DNA of 64,000 bases, taken from NCBI GenBank assembly GCA_017439305.1, contig JAFSJK010000068.1:62001-126000 (forward strand), read 5' to 3'. Positions within the stretch are counted from its first letter, which is position 1. Every line of letters begins with the position of its first letter. This DNA comes from Bacteroidales bacterium. GTDB taxonomy: Bacteria > Bacteroidota > Bacteroidia > Bacteroidales > UBA932. The notes under the pieces were generated by a model. That model saw only the letters and a list, made by a program, of their open reading frames with translations. It did not search any database and had not been told where the DNA came from. Made by a program: the position numbers and the translations under genes. Below, piece by piece: positions 18,861-28,484 of this stretch.

Positions 18861-21323
18861 ATGAAACGTTTCCTTCTGATGCTGGTGCTGGGCGCGGCGT
18901 GCGTGACGGCTTCGGCGCAAGTGTCCATCCGCGTACAGTCTGAAAAACCGGCAGGGACGGTCGATCCGATGCTATACGGGCAACTGTTCGAGCACATCTA
19001 CTTCTCGGCGAACAACGGTGTGTGGCAGGAACTGATCTATGAACGGTCGTTCGAACCGGAGCATTATCCGGGCATCCCGCCGCGGGACGGCTATTTTGAC
19101 GGATGGTTCATGGATGACGAGGCTGTCCTGCATTCCCCGACCCGGTACGAGCAACCGTTACCCATCGTCCCGCTGGATACGGACGATTACGAAATTACGG
19201 CCGATGTGAACTGGCGGGCCTACCGGCTTGCGCGCCGGGCGTGGAGCGGCGGCCTGCTGGACATCCGCTTCGCCTTCCGGAACCAGGCCGACGGGGAACC
19301 CTACTACTTCCGCGTCCACAACCCGTATTATGAAGCCCGGACCCCGAATCCGGAGCAGACGGAATCGAACTTCTCCATCGCGACGATGACGGAGAAAGAG
19401 AGGGAACTGTTCGGCCAGGTCCGCAAGGTCAAAACCCTGGAACCGCTGGTGCAGAAGATGGCGGATACCCGGCAGGTCAACGAGGACCGCGTGTGGCACA
19501 AGCTCCGCATCCGGTGCAAGGGAAAGACGGCGCAGATATTTTGGGACAATAAAAAGATATTGACATACGACAATCTCGATGCAACCGGCCGAAATGACAT
19601 CGTCCTTTGGGTCAATTACACCGAGGCCCTGTACCGGAACCTCCGCATCACCTCGCTGAACCGCAAGAAGGTGTATTTCGAAGGAACGCCGGAAAAGGTG
19701 AGGATTCCCGACGTGGCGCCGCAGTGGAATGCCTTCGGTCAGGGTCGGTACCGCCTGGTAAAGGGCGATGCAGTCAATATGGACTATGCGCAGGAAATCA
19801 CGGCAGGGCCTTCCCCGGCCGGCGTCTCCCAGGGACCGCAGAACGTCATCCCCGGCGAGACCTTCGTCGGCTCAGTATACGCCAAGGGTGAAGCCAAGCT
19901 CTCCGTCGCGCTGGTCCGGGACGGTCGCATCCTGCTGGAACAGGCGCTCGGCGTCCCGGGTCCGGAATGGAAAAAACTCGATATTTCCCTGCCCGCCGGT
20001 GAACTGTCCGGCGATGCCGACTTCGCCATCCTGGCCCGGGAAGGAACCGTCCTGGTGGACCAGGCCACTTTGTCCACGGCCACCGGACAGGCCCTCGGCG
20101 GCTTCCGGCCGGACATCCTGCAGGCCGTGAAAGACCTGCATCCGACCTGCCTCCGCTGGCCGGGCGGCGGCTATGTCGCCCAATATCACTGGAAATGGGG
20201 CATCGGCCCTCAGGAAAAGCGCCATCGCTGGCCGCACTGGATGTGGATGGACTATGACCAGAACTGCTTCGGCACGGATGAATTCATCCGGTTCTGCCGT
20301 GAAGTGGGAGCGGAACCGGTCATCGTCGTTCCCGTAGGCTTCGACCGGCCCGAGGAAGAGCATCCGCAGTTCCTGCAGGACGCACTGGACTGGCTCGCCT
20401 ACTGCAACGAGCCCGCTACCGGGCGCTGGGGCTCCGTGCGCGCCGCGAACGGCCATCCGGAGCCCTACGGCGTAAAATACTGGGAGATTGACAATGAGAT
20501 GTGGGAAATGGGCATCGACAAGTACGAAGCCTGCGTCCGGGAGTTCTCTGACGCGATGCGGAAGGCCGATCCGTCCATCAAGGTCATCGCCTGCGGCGGT
20601 TTCCGGGAGGACGAGGATTTCCTGAAACGGTCGGCCCAGTACTTCGACTACCTGAGCCTCCACCACTACGAGCAGGTAAACGGCTATGCGACAGGGCCCA
20701 AGCATTTGGGTGAGATGTTCGACAACTATGCAAAGACGATCGCCGGCTGCCCGAACCCGAATGTGAAACTGTTCATCTCCGAGTGGAACCTGAACAGCAC
20801 GGACTGGAGAACCGGTCTCTTTGCCGGCGGTTTCCTGAACACCTGCGAGCAGCGTGACGTCGTGGCGATGGGCGCCGCGGCCCTGTTCATCCGCCGGACC
20901 GACGCACCGGACTGGAACAACGCGTTCATCAATTTCGACTACAAGGGCCTGTTCGTCGCGCCCAACTATCTGGTCACCGAACTCTGGTATAATCACTTCT
21001 CTCCCTATCTGGTTGCCCAGGAGGGAGACACCGGCGAACTGAGCATCGTAACCACCCGGTCCGAAGACGGTAGCGACGTCATCGTGAAGGTCGTGAATCC
21101 TACGGACAAGGCGTGCCAATTGACGATTTCGGGCGACTGGACAGGTCTCTCGGACGCCGTGTACGAGTACTATGCCCCCGGCTCGCTGGACGCCGCCAAC
21201 AAAATGAATCACAAACACGCCATCCAACTCCATCACGCCTCGCCCGAGACCTTCGGCAACGCCGTGTTCCTGAACATACCAGCCCTCTCCGCCGGCGTCC
21301 TGACCCTGACGAAACAGCACTGA
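18861..21323 (+). CDS. GH51 alpha-L-arabinofuranosidase, exported
   Basis: 820 residues with a signal peptide (MKRFLLMLVLGAACVTASAQ). The GH51 N-terminal block follows at once: GTVDPMLYGQLFEHIYFSAN. An inserted laminin/concanavalin-like beta domain lies around residues 110-270 (HKLRIRCKGKTAQIFWDNKK). The catalytic (beta/alpha)8 barrel holds the acid/base Glu546 in YWEIDNEMW and the nucleophile Glu641 in LFISEWN. It releases arabinofuranosyl side chains from arabinoxylan, arabinan or xyloglucan oligosaccharides in the periplasm. Only 2 bases separate it from the GH31 gene, so both likely work on the same glycan. No SusC/SusD pair accompanies them. Confidence 0.93.
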   Translation: MKRFLLMLVLGAACVTASAQVSIRVQSEKPAGTVDPMLYGQLFEHIYFSANNGVWQELIYERSFEPEHYPGIPPRDGYFDGWFMDDEAVLHSPTRYEQPLPIVPLDTDDYEITADVNWRAYRLARRAWSGGLLDIRFAFRNQADGEPYYFRVHNPYYEARTPNPEQTESNFSIATMTEKERELFGQVRKVKTLEPLVQKMADTRQVNEDRVWHKLRIRCKGKTAQIFWDNKKILTYDNLDATGRNDIVLWVNYTEALYRNLRITSLNRKKVYFEGTPEKVRIPDVAPQWNAFGQGRYRLVKGDAVNMDYAQEITAGPSPAGVSQGPQNVIPGETFVGSVYAKGEAKLSVALVRDGRILLEQALGVPGPEWKKLDISLPAGELSGDADFAILAREGTVLVDQATLSTATGQALGGFRPDILQAVKDLHPTCLRWPGGGYVAQYHWKWGIGPQEKRHRWPHWMWMDYDQNCFGTDEFIRFCREVGAEPVIVVPVGFDRPEEEHPQFLQDALDWLAYCNEPATGRWGSVRAANGHPEPYGVKYWEIDNEMWEMGIDKYEACVREFSDAMRKADPSIKVIACGGFREDEDFLKRSAQYFDYLSLHHYEQVNGYATGPKHLGEMFDNYAKTIAGCPNPNVKLFISEWNLNSTDWRTGLFAGGFLNTCEQRDVVAMGAAALFIRRTDAPDWNNAFINFDYKGLFVAPNYLVTELWYNHFSPYLVAQEGDTGELSIVTTRSEDGSDVIVKVVNPTDKACQLTISGDWTGLSDAVYEYYAPGSLDAANKMNHKHAIQLHHASPETFGNAVFLNIPALSAGVLTLTKQH

Positions 21324-21325
21324 CC

Positions 21326-23548
21326 ATGAAAAGAATCGCTGCCCTGCTTGCCGGCATCCTGTTGCTTGCGGGATGTACCCCCAAGGAAGTCCGGATTCCC
21401 ACTGAAGATGGCGTCCTGGTCCTGCACCCCCTGCTGGACAATGCTATCCGAATCCGGCTGGAACCTGCTGATTACAAGCCGCTCCCCGAACTGGTGTACA
21501 CGGAGGACGCACCTATGCCCAAGTTCTCCGTCACTCGCAAGGACGGAGTTGTGGAAGTGCGAACGGAAAGGATGTCGGCCCGGTACGAAAAAGGAAATCT
21601 TTCCTTCTTCGATGCTGATGGCAAAATGCTTCTTCAGGAGGACGGGCACAGATTGGAGAAAACAACCGTTCAAGGCGAGCCTGCCTATGCAGCTACCCAG
21701 CGTTTCCTGTCCCCGGAAGACGAGTTTCTCTTCGGAACAGGCCAGTTCCAAGACGGATTCCTGGACATCCGGGGTGTCACACGCCGCCTCACGCAGGTGA
21801 ATACCCAGATCGCCCTGCCGTTCATCCTGTCCAGCCAGGGTTACGCCCTGCTTTGGAACAATTACGGCCTTACGGACTTCAATCCGGCGGATCATTCCCT
21901 TCCGCTGGTTGCGGATGACCAGGACGGCCGCACCGAAACGGTCAATGCCACCGGAACTTCCGGCAACCGGCAGGAACGGCGGATGTACAAGGAGTTCCAC
22001 GGCTGCATCGACCTTCCCGAAGACGGGACGTACGCCCTGCTGCTGGATGTGGGCCAGAAAATGGCGCGGCGGCACTATCTCGCCATCGATGGAACGCCCC
22101 TGGTGGACGTTACAAACACCTGGCTGCCTCCCACGACATCGGCCCTGGGAACCTTCCAAGCCGGAACGCACGACATCACGGTGGAGGGCGTGCATGGCGA
22201 TGCCCCTGTCCTTTATTGGCGGAAGGTGGACAGTTCCACCACCTTCTCTTCTCCCGTTGCCGCCGCATTGGACTACACGGTCTTCGCCGGAAGGGCTGAT
22301 GAGGCCATCGGCGCGTACCGTACCCTGACGGGGCCCGTTCCCGAGATGCCCGACTGGATGTTTGGCTACATCCACTGCCGCGAACGGTATCATTCGCAGG
22401 CAGAAATCCTCGAGAATGCGCGCGAGTTCAAGGACCGCGGCCTCCCGCTGGATGTCATCGTCCAGGACTGGCAGTGGTGGGGGCCCACCGGCTGGAACTC
22501 GATGGAGTTCGACCGGGAGAACTATCCTGATCCAAAGGCCCTTACGGACGCCTTGCACGCGATGGACACCCGGTTCATGATTTCTGTCTGGTCCAAAGTG
22601 GACAAGGCTTCAGCCCTGGGAAAGCGGCTGGAAGAGAACGGCTGTTACATCGACGGGACGGACTGGATCGACTTCTTCGATCCGGATGCCGCAGCCTTCT
22701 ATGCCCGGAATTTCCGGGACAGCCTGGCCGTTCCGTACGGAATCGACGCCTGGTGGTTCGATGCCACGGAGCCGGAGAACGACGACCTTGCCGGACGGCG
22801 CGTCGGCAAGAACCAGGTTCCCGGAGAGTGGTTCCGCAACGTATATCCCCTGATGGTCAACCGGACGATGCATGAAACGCTGAGCTCGGTGATGCAGCCC
22901 GTCATCCTGACCCGGAGCGCCTTCCCGGGAGCACAGCGCTACGGTGTCGTCACCTGGTCCGGCGACGTGGGGAACGACTTCGGCACGCTCCGGCGGCAGA
23001 TTGCCGGCGGGCTGGGCCAGATGGCCTCCGGCCTGCCCTGGTGGACCTTCGACGCCGGCGGCTTCTTCCGTCCGGGCGACCAATATACCTCGGCCGAATA
23101 CCAGGAAAGGCTGGTCCGATGGATCCAGGCGGCCACTTTCCTGCCTTTCATGCGTGTCCACGGCTACATGAGCAATACCGAGCCCTGGCATTACGCGCCG
23201 GAGACGCAGGAAATCATCGCCAAATACCTGGATCTGAGGAAACAATTGCAGCCTTACATCCTGGAATGCGCCGCCCGCGTTTCAAACGAGGGGTATACCC
23301 TGATGCGTCCGCTGGTCTTCGACTTCCCGGATGACCCGGAAGCCCTGCGGCAGGACGATGAATTCCTGTTCGGACCGGACTATCTTGTGCATCCCGTCAC
23401 CGCTCCCGGCGTCACTTCGTGGCGCACCTACCTTCCCGCCACCGAAGGCGGCTGGAAGGATTTCTGGACCGGTCAGCAGTATGAAGGAGGCCAGTATGTG
23501 GAAACGGACGTGGACCTGGGAACGATTCCCGTCTTCGTCCGTCAATAG
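21326..23548 (+). CDS. GH31 glycosidase (alpha-xylosidase-like) lipoprotein with PA14-like insert
   Basis: 740 residues. A lipoprotein signal (MKRIAALLAGILLLAGCTPK) anchors it in the envelope. After the N-terminal beta domain an insertion of roughly 130 residues (about 205-335; ERRMYKEFHGCIDLPEDGTY to GTFQAGTHDITVEG) looks like a PA14 module, as in the Bacteroides ovatus xyloglucan alpha-xylosidase. The GH31 barrel has nucleophile Asp479 in WWFDATEPE and acid/base Asp547 in TWSGDVGND. Alpha-xylosidase is favoured by this architecture and by the arabinofuranosidase neighbour; alpha-glucosidase is possible. Ends with a 7-base overlap with the convergent PAP2-VanX gene. Confidence 0.88.
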   Translation: MKRIAALLAGILLLAGCTPKEVRIPTEDGVLVLHPLLDNAIRIRLEPADYKPLPELVYTEDAPMPKFSVTRKDGVVEVRTERMSARYEKGNLSFFDADGKMLLQEDGHRLEKTTVQGEPAYAATQRFLSPEDEFLFGTGQFQDGFLDIRGVTRRLTQVNTQIALPFILSSQGYALLWNNYGLTDFNPADHSLPLVADDQDGRTETVNATGTSGNRQERRMYKEFHGCIDLPEDGTYALLLDVGQKMARRHYLAIDGTPLVDVTNTWLPPTTSALGTFQAGTHDITVEGVHGDAPVLYWRKVDSSTTFSSPVAAALDYTVFAGRADEAIGAYRTLTGPVPEMPDWMFGYIHCRERYHSQAEILENAREFKDRGLPLDVIVQDWQWWGPTGWNSMEFDRENYPDPKALTDALHAMDTRFMISVWSKVDKASALGKRLEENGCYIDGTDWIDFFDPDAAAFYARNFRDSLAVPYGIDAWWFDATEPENDDLAGRRVGKNQVPGEWFRNVYPLMVNRTMHETLSSVMQPVILTRSAFPGAQRYGVVTWSGDVGNDFGTLRRQIAGGLGQMASGLPWWTFDAGGFFRPGDQYTSAEYQERLVRWIQAATFLPFMRVHGYMSNTEPWHYAPETQEIIAKYLDLRKQLQPYILECAARVSNEGYTLMRPLVFDFPDDPEALRQDDEFLFGPDYLVHPVTAPGVTSWRTYLPATEGGWKDFWTGQQYEGGQYVETDVDLGTIPVFVRQ

Positions 23549-24933
23549 ACCGGGAAGGTGAAATAGGTATCCGGGAAGGGCTCGTCCTTCAGGGTAAAGT
23601 GCCACCACTCGGAGCTGAGCGGCTTGAAGCCGTGGCGGAGCATCGCCTCGCGGAGGATCATGCGGTTCCGGAACTGCTGTTCCGTGAGGCCGCGGCGCCT
23701 GGCACCCGCCTTGGCATCATAGACACCGGTCTCGGGGTTGCCGCAAAAATCCGGATGGCTTTCCGGGCCGAACCAATCGAAGGTGCCGCCCATGTCCACT
23801 TCCTTTTCCGTATTCATGTCGAACAGGGTAAGGTCCACGGTGGAGCCTCTCGTGTGTCCGCTTTTCTCCATGATGTATTCCTGCTTGAACAGTACTTGCT
23901 TGCGCAGATCGGGATAGAAGTACTGTTTCATCCGGGTGTCCTTCACATCAGCCGCCCAGCGGACGAAGTGGTCCACGGCCTCCTGCGGACGGTAGGCATC
24001 ATAGATCTTGAGCCGGTAACCCAGGCGCATCACGTCGTCGCTCACGGCGCGCAGGCTGTCCGCAGCAGCGCGGGTAAGCAGGGCCGTCGGGGCCAGGTAG
24101 CCATCGATCCGGTCGCCCACGAAATTATACGTTCCGTAATAACGGATCTCCAGGATGGCGTCGGGAACCGCCTCGGCCAGCAGCACGAAATGCTCCCGGC
24201 CTTGCTGGCCGGAAGCCGCCGTCAGGCGCCGGAATTCCTCCTGCGCGGCAGCCATGTCGGCCCGGAAGCGGGGGCTGGTCTGCAGGCGGGAATAGCCGAT
24301 ACTGGCCGCTGCCCGGGTCGCATCCACATCGCTCTGCCAGTGGGCTCCGGCGATGACGCGGCTCTCGCCGTACATCCACGCGCGGGCGAACAGCGTATCC
24401 GCCGCGGCGGGATTGATTTCCGCAAGAAGAAGGGCTGTCGTCCATCCACGCATCGTATGGCCGGAGGGATAGCTCCCCTCCCCGCGTAATCCTTCCTCCT
24501 CTCCGGTCAACATCGGTTCGTTGAACACCTCGAAGGGGCGCCTGCGATGGTAATAGGCCTTCGGAGCGACCCGCATCTGGTCGGTCGTGGCGAGGCTGTT
24601 GGTCATCAACGCCCAGATGGCCGGCGTCCCCTCCCGGGAAACCACCAGGCCGAACGGAACACTGAATTCTCCCAGCAGCGCCTCATAGGACCAGACCGCA
24701 TCCCGGCAGGCGATATCCGCCCGGACGGAATCCCGGCGCTGGGTCTTTCCCCAGAGATAGCGCATGATATCGTAGGTGAAGCCCTGCGACAGGGAGTCCG
24801 GCGGTGCCGGCAGACAGTGGATGAGGTCGGGAAGTTCTTCCGTGGAGAAATAGACCCGCTGGGCATTTCCCGGAATCGTTCCGGAAAGCAGGCACAGCGC
24901 AGTAGCGACACAGGCTAATCCTTTAATTCTCAT
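23542..24933 (-). CDS. Fusion of PAP2 acid phosphatase and VanX-type D-Ala-D-Ala dipeptidase
   Basis: 463 residues with a signal peptide (cleavage near residue 24), so periplasmic. Residues about 25-235 are a PAP2/class A acid phosphatase: Lys125 and Arg132-Pro133 (KAYYHRRRPF), Ser157-Gly-His159 (YPSGHTMRGW) and the Arg192/His198 motif (GESRVIAGAHWQSD). Residues about 250-463 are an M15D dipeptidase: YDAYRP, the zinc motif SGHTRGSTVD with His360 and Asp367, and EWWHF with Glu442 and His445. All catalytic residues of both halves are kept. The two activities suggest envelope recycling (lipid phosphate or nucleotide dephosphorylation plus D-Ala-D-Ala hydrolysis), an inference. Last gene of a five-gene surface operon, 21 bases after its neighbour. 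Confidence 0.9.
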   Translation of the reverse strand: MRIKGLACVATALCLLSGTIPGNAQRVYFSTEELPDLIHCLPAPPDSLSQGFTYDIMRYLWGKTQRRDSVRADIACRDAVWSYEALLGEFSVPFGLVVSREGTPAIWALMTNSLATTDQMRVAPKAYYHRRRPFEVFNEPMLTGEEEGLRGEGSYPSGHTMRGWTTALLLAEINPAAADTLFARAWMYGESRVIAGAHWQSDVDATRAAASIGYSRLQTSPRFRADMAAAQEEFRRLTAASGQQGREHFVLLAEAVPDAILEIRYYGTYNFVGDRIDGYLAPTALLTRAAADSLRAVSDDVMRLGYRLKIYDAYRPQEAVDHFVRWAADVKDTRMKQYFYPDLRKQVLFKQEYIMEKSGHTRGSTVDLTLFDMNTEKEVDMGGTFDWFGPESHPDFCGNPETGVYDAKAGARRRGLTEQQFRNRMILREAMLRHGFKPLSSEWWHFTLKDEPFPDTYFTFPVY

Positions 24934-24954
24934 TTTGTTTCGGTTATCTTACGG

Positions 24955-26931
24955 TCATTCTGCCGGGGGCACGTCTTCCCCGTCATAGCCATTCAATTTA
25001 TAGGCTTTGATCAACCGGGAAATCTCCGGATCCAGGTTGCCGCGGTGGACATAGGAAGGTTCCTGGCGGCAAGCCGCGAGATAACGGGACACGGCTTCCT
25101 CCTCGTCGCCCTGACGGGCATAGAGGATGGCCATCAGGTAGTTCACCGAGGCGGTGGGCTTCAGGCCGGACAGGATGGACATCGCGCTCTGGTTGCGGTC
25201 CAGGCCCATATAGGCGATGGCCGTGTTGTAGTCGTTGTACGGCCGGAGTAAGGCCAGCGCCGCATCGTAATCCATATTCACGAGCGCCCGGACGCCACGC
25301 ATGTAAGTAGAGTCAAGAACGGTTGTGTGGATGGTGTCCTTGACCATATCCTTCCGATGCAGGTGGAAATCGAAAGCCACGGTGCGGAGCCTCGGATACA
25401 GGTGGTCGCGGAGATAGGGATAGAAACGTTCACGGCCCAGCAGGGCGTCGCGGCCGTCCAGGTCAGGGACGCGGGCCAGCAGCTCGTACCGGGATTTGTC
25501 CCCCTCGGTCAGATAATCATCCTCGTCCACCAGCACGTCCAGGCGGTCCCAGTTCTCACCCTTGTAGCGGCTCACGAACGGAATGCGGACGTGCACCGGA
25601 CGGATCCGGCGGCCGGCCTCGTCATACAGGAAGCCGTTGCGGCGGTCCAGGGAATCCTGCAGGACCTTGATCTGTTCGTCCAGGTAGCGGGAAATGGACT
25701 CGCTGCGGGAACGGGAGAGCTTCCAGTTGAGGCTTTCCCGGCCGTCCGGCGAAGCCGAAGCCGTAACGATGATGGAGTCCAGCAGATAGGTATCGTTCTC
25801 CAGCAGGGACGACAGCGTCCGGCGGATCCGCCCCAGTTCCCGGCGGTTGTTCCCCAGGTCCAGGTCGATGTTGCTCTTGCCCACCCGGAAGTCGATCCGG
25901 CTGGTGGTGGACGCATCGGCGTGACGCTCGATCACCTTTTCCACGTAATGCTCCGTCCGGTCGGCCAGGCCGGAAACCGAGCTGATGTAGAACGTGAGCG
26001 GGGAACTCTCGGGAATTCCATACAGTTTCCTGTCCGACTCGTAGATGTCACCCGACAGGACGATGTCCACCTTCCGCAGGCGCGGCCGGGTGGCGATGGT
26101 CTGGACGTAGTTATAGATGAAATCGCCGTTCTTTCCCACCATCACGGTATCCAGGCGGATGCCTTCGGTAACGATCGGGACGCGCACGTACTTCCGGTAC
26201 ATCTCGTCCATCCTGCGCTTGCGGCGTTCGTTCAGGTTCCGCGCGATCTTGTTCGTGTAGTGCTCGATGGCCTCCTGCTCGGACACGCCGTACATCGTAT
26301 AGAACTGCTCATCCGTCACATAGGTACTGTCCGTCTTGAAAGCGTAGAGCTGCGGGATGTTGCGGCGCAGGAAGATTTCCAGCGCCCGCACATTGATGAA
26401 CCGCGTGGTATCCGAGATGATGCGGGAAACGAAACGCTCATACTGCTGATATCCACGCAACTGGGCCTTCCGGTAGGCGTTACCGGTAATGATGACCGGC
26501 TCCAGGCGTTCCACGTCGCCCAACATGTACATGTCGGGATAGAAACGGAGCTGCCACTTGCTGTCCTGCATGGCGCCGGGAACGATGATCTGGAAGGCGA
26601 GGTCCACCTTGCCGTGCCGCTCCGCGATGTTGCGGAAGCGGGCGGTCACCTTGGCGGCGTCCAGGGTCTCGGTGGCGACCATGTCGCCCGTCTCCTCGTC
26701 CCGGATGGCTTTCATGAGCATCAGTTCACGGCCCTCGTCATCCTTGATCCGGAGCGTGTCCCGAAGGGTTTTCGCCTCTTTCACTTCCGGGATGTACACG
26801 TCCTTCCCCAGGGCGAGGGTAGCCGCGGGGTCACCGCTTTTGATGGCGGCCAGTTTCCGCTGCGAACTGCAGGAAAACGCGAGGGCGAGGACGGAAAGGA
26901 GCCCTGCTATGAGTACGATCTTGGTCTTCAT
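24955..26931 (-). CDS. OmpA-like/TPR lipoprotein of a surface operon
   Basis: 658 residues with lipobox AFSC near residue 20. Residues about 340-430 carry an OmpA-C-like peptidoglycan-associated fold: a DFRVGKSNIDLDLGNNRREL start and SIIVTASASPDGRESLNWKL followed by SRSRSESISRYLDEQ, the usual A-S-P-D-G and L-S-x-x-R-A-x-x-V pattern in variant form. The C-terminal 120 residues look like TPR repeats (MDYDAALALLRPYNDYNTAI). The N-terminal half is unrecognised. It is followed by, and abuts without gap, a DUF3575 gene upstream; DUF3575 and OmpA-like proteins often accompany fimbrial loci in Bacteroidales. A structural or assembly role is inferred. Confidence 0.65.
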   Translation of the reverse strand: MKTKIVLIAGLLSVLALAFSCSSQRKLAAIKSGDPAATLALGKDVYIPEVKEAKTLRDTLRIKDDEGRELMLMKAIRDEETGDMVATETLDAAKVTARFRNIAERHGKVDLAFQIIVPGAMQDSKWQLRFYPDMYMLGDVERLEPVIITGNAYRKAQLRGYQQYERFVSRIISDTTRFINVRALEIFLRRNIPQLYAFKTDSTYVTDEQFYTMYGVSEQEAIEHYTNKIARNLNERRKRRMDEMYRKYVRVPIVTEGIRLDTVMVGKNGDFIYNYVQTIATRPRLRKVDIVLSGDIYESDRKLYGIPESSPLTFYISSVSGLADRTEHYVEKVIERHADASTTSRIDFRVGKSNIDLDLGNNRRELGRIRRTLSSLLENDTYLLDSIIVTASASPDGRESLNWKLSRSRSESISRYLDEQIKVLQDSLDRRNGFLYDEAGRRIRPVHVRIPFVSRYKGENWDRLDVLVDEDDYLTEGDKSRYELLARVPDLDGRDALLGRERFYPYLRDHLYPRLRTVAFDFHLHRKDMVKDTIHTTVLDSTYMRGVRALVNMDYDAALALLRPYNDYNTAIAYMGLDRNQSAMSILSGLKPTASVNYLMAILYARQGDEEEAVSRYLAACRQEPSYVHRGNLDPEISRLIKAYKLNGYDGEDVPPAE

Positions 26932-27498
26932 CTAGAAAATGTAAACGAGACTGAGGGAAATCTGGTCCGGGTAGACGAACGTCTTCCGGCCTTCCTCCCG
27001 GACGAACAGTTTTTCCGAACTGCTGTAGAAGCCGTATTCCTGGAACACCCCGGCCCAGCCGCCGATGCCGGCTTCCAGGTTGAAGTGCTTGGACAGCATG
27101 AACGTGTAGCCGGCGGCAAGTGCCCCGCCGAATCCGTTCTTCCCCTCCTTGAGGGCGGCGCGCCAAAGGCCGGTGTTGGAGAAGGAGCGCATGTACTGCG
27201 CCTTGGCGGAGATCCAGAAGCCGGAGTTCACATACCAGGGCCAATAGCGGACGCCCAGGTAGGCCGTCTGCTGCTGGTTCCGGACGATGGCGTCGGGATT
27301 GTGCGTCTGGAATTCCCAAGGGTTGTAGCGTCCGCCGACCATCAGCGAGAAGTGCTGGGACACGGACATCCCCACTTCGGCGTTGACGGTCCCGAGGGCG
27401 GCCCAGTCCAGGAAATTGGTCTGGACCGACCACTTCTGGGCGGCGCAGGTCAAGGGGAGGAGCAGCCCCAGGAGACCGGTGATCAATAACTTTCTCAT
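26932..27498 (-). CDS. DUF3575 outer membrane beta-barrel-like protein
   Basis: 188 residues with a signal peptide (MRKLLITGLLGLLLPLTCAA). The mature protein reads as alternating amphipathic strands with aromatic ends: SVQTNFLDWAALGTVNAEVG, FSLMVGGRYNPWEF, YLGVRYWPWYVNSGFW, and a final strand ending SLVYIF, i.e. an aromatic C-terminal residue as in outer membrane barrels. This is the DUF3575 pattern. It abuts the OmpA-like lipoprotein gene and lies 12 bases from the second DUF4988-type gene. Function is unknown. Confidence 0.75.
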   Translation of the reverse strand: MRKLLITGLLGLLLPLTCAAQKWSVQTNFLDWAALGTVNAEVGMSVSQHFSLMVGGRYNPWEFQTHNPDAIVRNQQQTAYLGVRYWPWYVNSGFWISAKAQYMRSFSNTGLWRAALKEGKNGFGGALAAGYTFMLSKHFNLEAGIGGWAGVFQEYGFYSSSEKLFVREEGRKTFVYPDQISLSLVYIF

Positions 27499-27510
27499 CG
27501 CTGGCCCTCC

Positions 27511-28467
27511 CTATTCGCCGCTTTCCTCTTCGCCCGGAAGCCGGACGGTACCGTCGATGAAATCGACCGTCCAGATCTTGGAATAGCCCTTTCCGTCACT
27601 GGCGATCAGGTAGATGTATCCGTCGACATACGGGTCGGGACAGGTCACCCACACGGTACCCTCCGTGTCGGAGGTCCGTTCGATACGGGTCTTGTACCGT
27701 CCGTCCGTCCCGGCAGTTACGAGCGTGGTTTCCGTAATGGTGCCCGTGAGCGTGTACAGGATCGGGATCGTTTCTCCCGCCCCGATGGTCTGTTCCTCTC
27801 CCTCGAGACTCAGGGTAAGTTCCACATCGAAGACGAGCTTGCCCGTCCGCGGCAGTTCCAGGGTCGTTCCGTCCGCAAGGGTCAGGACGACCTTGTCCTC
27901 ATAGGTGGTCACATCGATACCGGAGAACACCTCCACGGCGTCCTCTCCCTTGGCATTGCCGAACTCGGTCCAGGTTTCGCCGTCATCCATCGACACGAAC
28001 CAGAGGCCTTCCTCAATCTTCACCTGCGGCGTAACTCCGTCCACACCGACGGCCTTGAAGCGCTCCCCGTCCGGGGAAAGGATCCATTCACCGTCCAGCG
28101 TCCAGTACCAGAGGCCGTCTTCCCCATCCTGCTGCAGGCCGATGACCGGCGGCACGGCATCCTGGCCGTCCACGCCATCCACACCGCTGTACAGCTTCAG
28201 AAGCGAGCCGTCATTGAAGACAAGCGTGAAGCCGCCTCGGCCGTCCTCGTCCGTAAATTCCTTTACGTCAACCACATAGCCACCAGCTACCAGCTGGTCG
28301 ACGACCGTCTTGAGGGTCTGGAGGGATTCATTCATGTCGGCCACCTGCTTGTGCAGCTGGTCGATTTCATTCTGCATCGTGACCAGTTCGTCCCGGACGA
28401 ACTTTCCGCAGCCGCAGGCAAGGAGCGCGGCCGCGGCCAGACATACGATATATCTTTTCATCTTCAT
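27511..28467 (-). CDS. PL29-N/DUF4988-type lipoprotein with collagen-like stretch
   Basis: 318 residues with lipobox LLACGC. After the lipid anchor comes a short coiled coil (MQNEIDQLHKQVADMNESLQ), then a region rich in G-x-D-G repeats (YSGVDGVDGQDAVPP, GVDGVTPQVKIEEG) with Trp-rich beta strands (WYWTLDGEWILSPDGE). This is the DUF4988/PL29 lyase N-terminal domain architecture, common in Bacteroidota surface lipoproteins; it is not itself the lyase. The C-terminal 120 residues are beta-rich and unassigned. It is a shorter relative of the gene directly upstream. Confidence 0.75.
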   Translation of the reverse strand: MKMKRYIVCLAAAALLACGCGKFVRDELVTMQNEIDQLHKQVADMNESLQTLKTVVDQLVAGGYVVDVKEFTDEDGRGGFTLVFNDGSLLKLYSGVDGVDGQDAVPPVIGLQQDGEDGLWYWTLDGEWILSPDGERFKAVGVDGVTPQVKIEEGLWFVSMDDGETWTEFGNAKGEDAVEVFSGIDVTTYEDKVVLTLADGTTLELPRTGKLVFDVELTLSLEGEEQTIGAGETIPILYTLTGTITETTLVTAGTDGRYKTRIERTSDTEGTVWVTCPDPYVDGYIYLIASDGKGYSKIWTVDFIDGTVRLPGEEESGE

Positions 28468-28484
28468 TTGCTAGGAAAGGGTGA

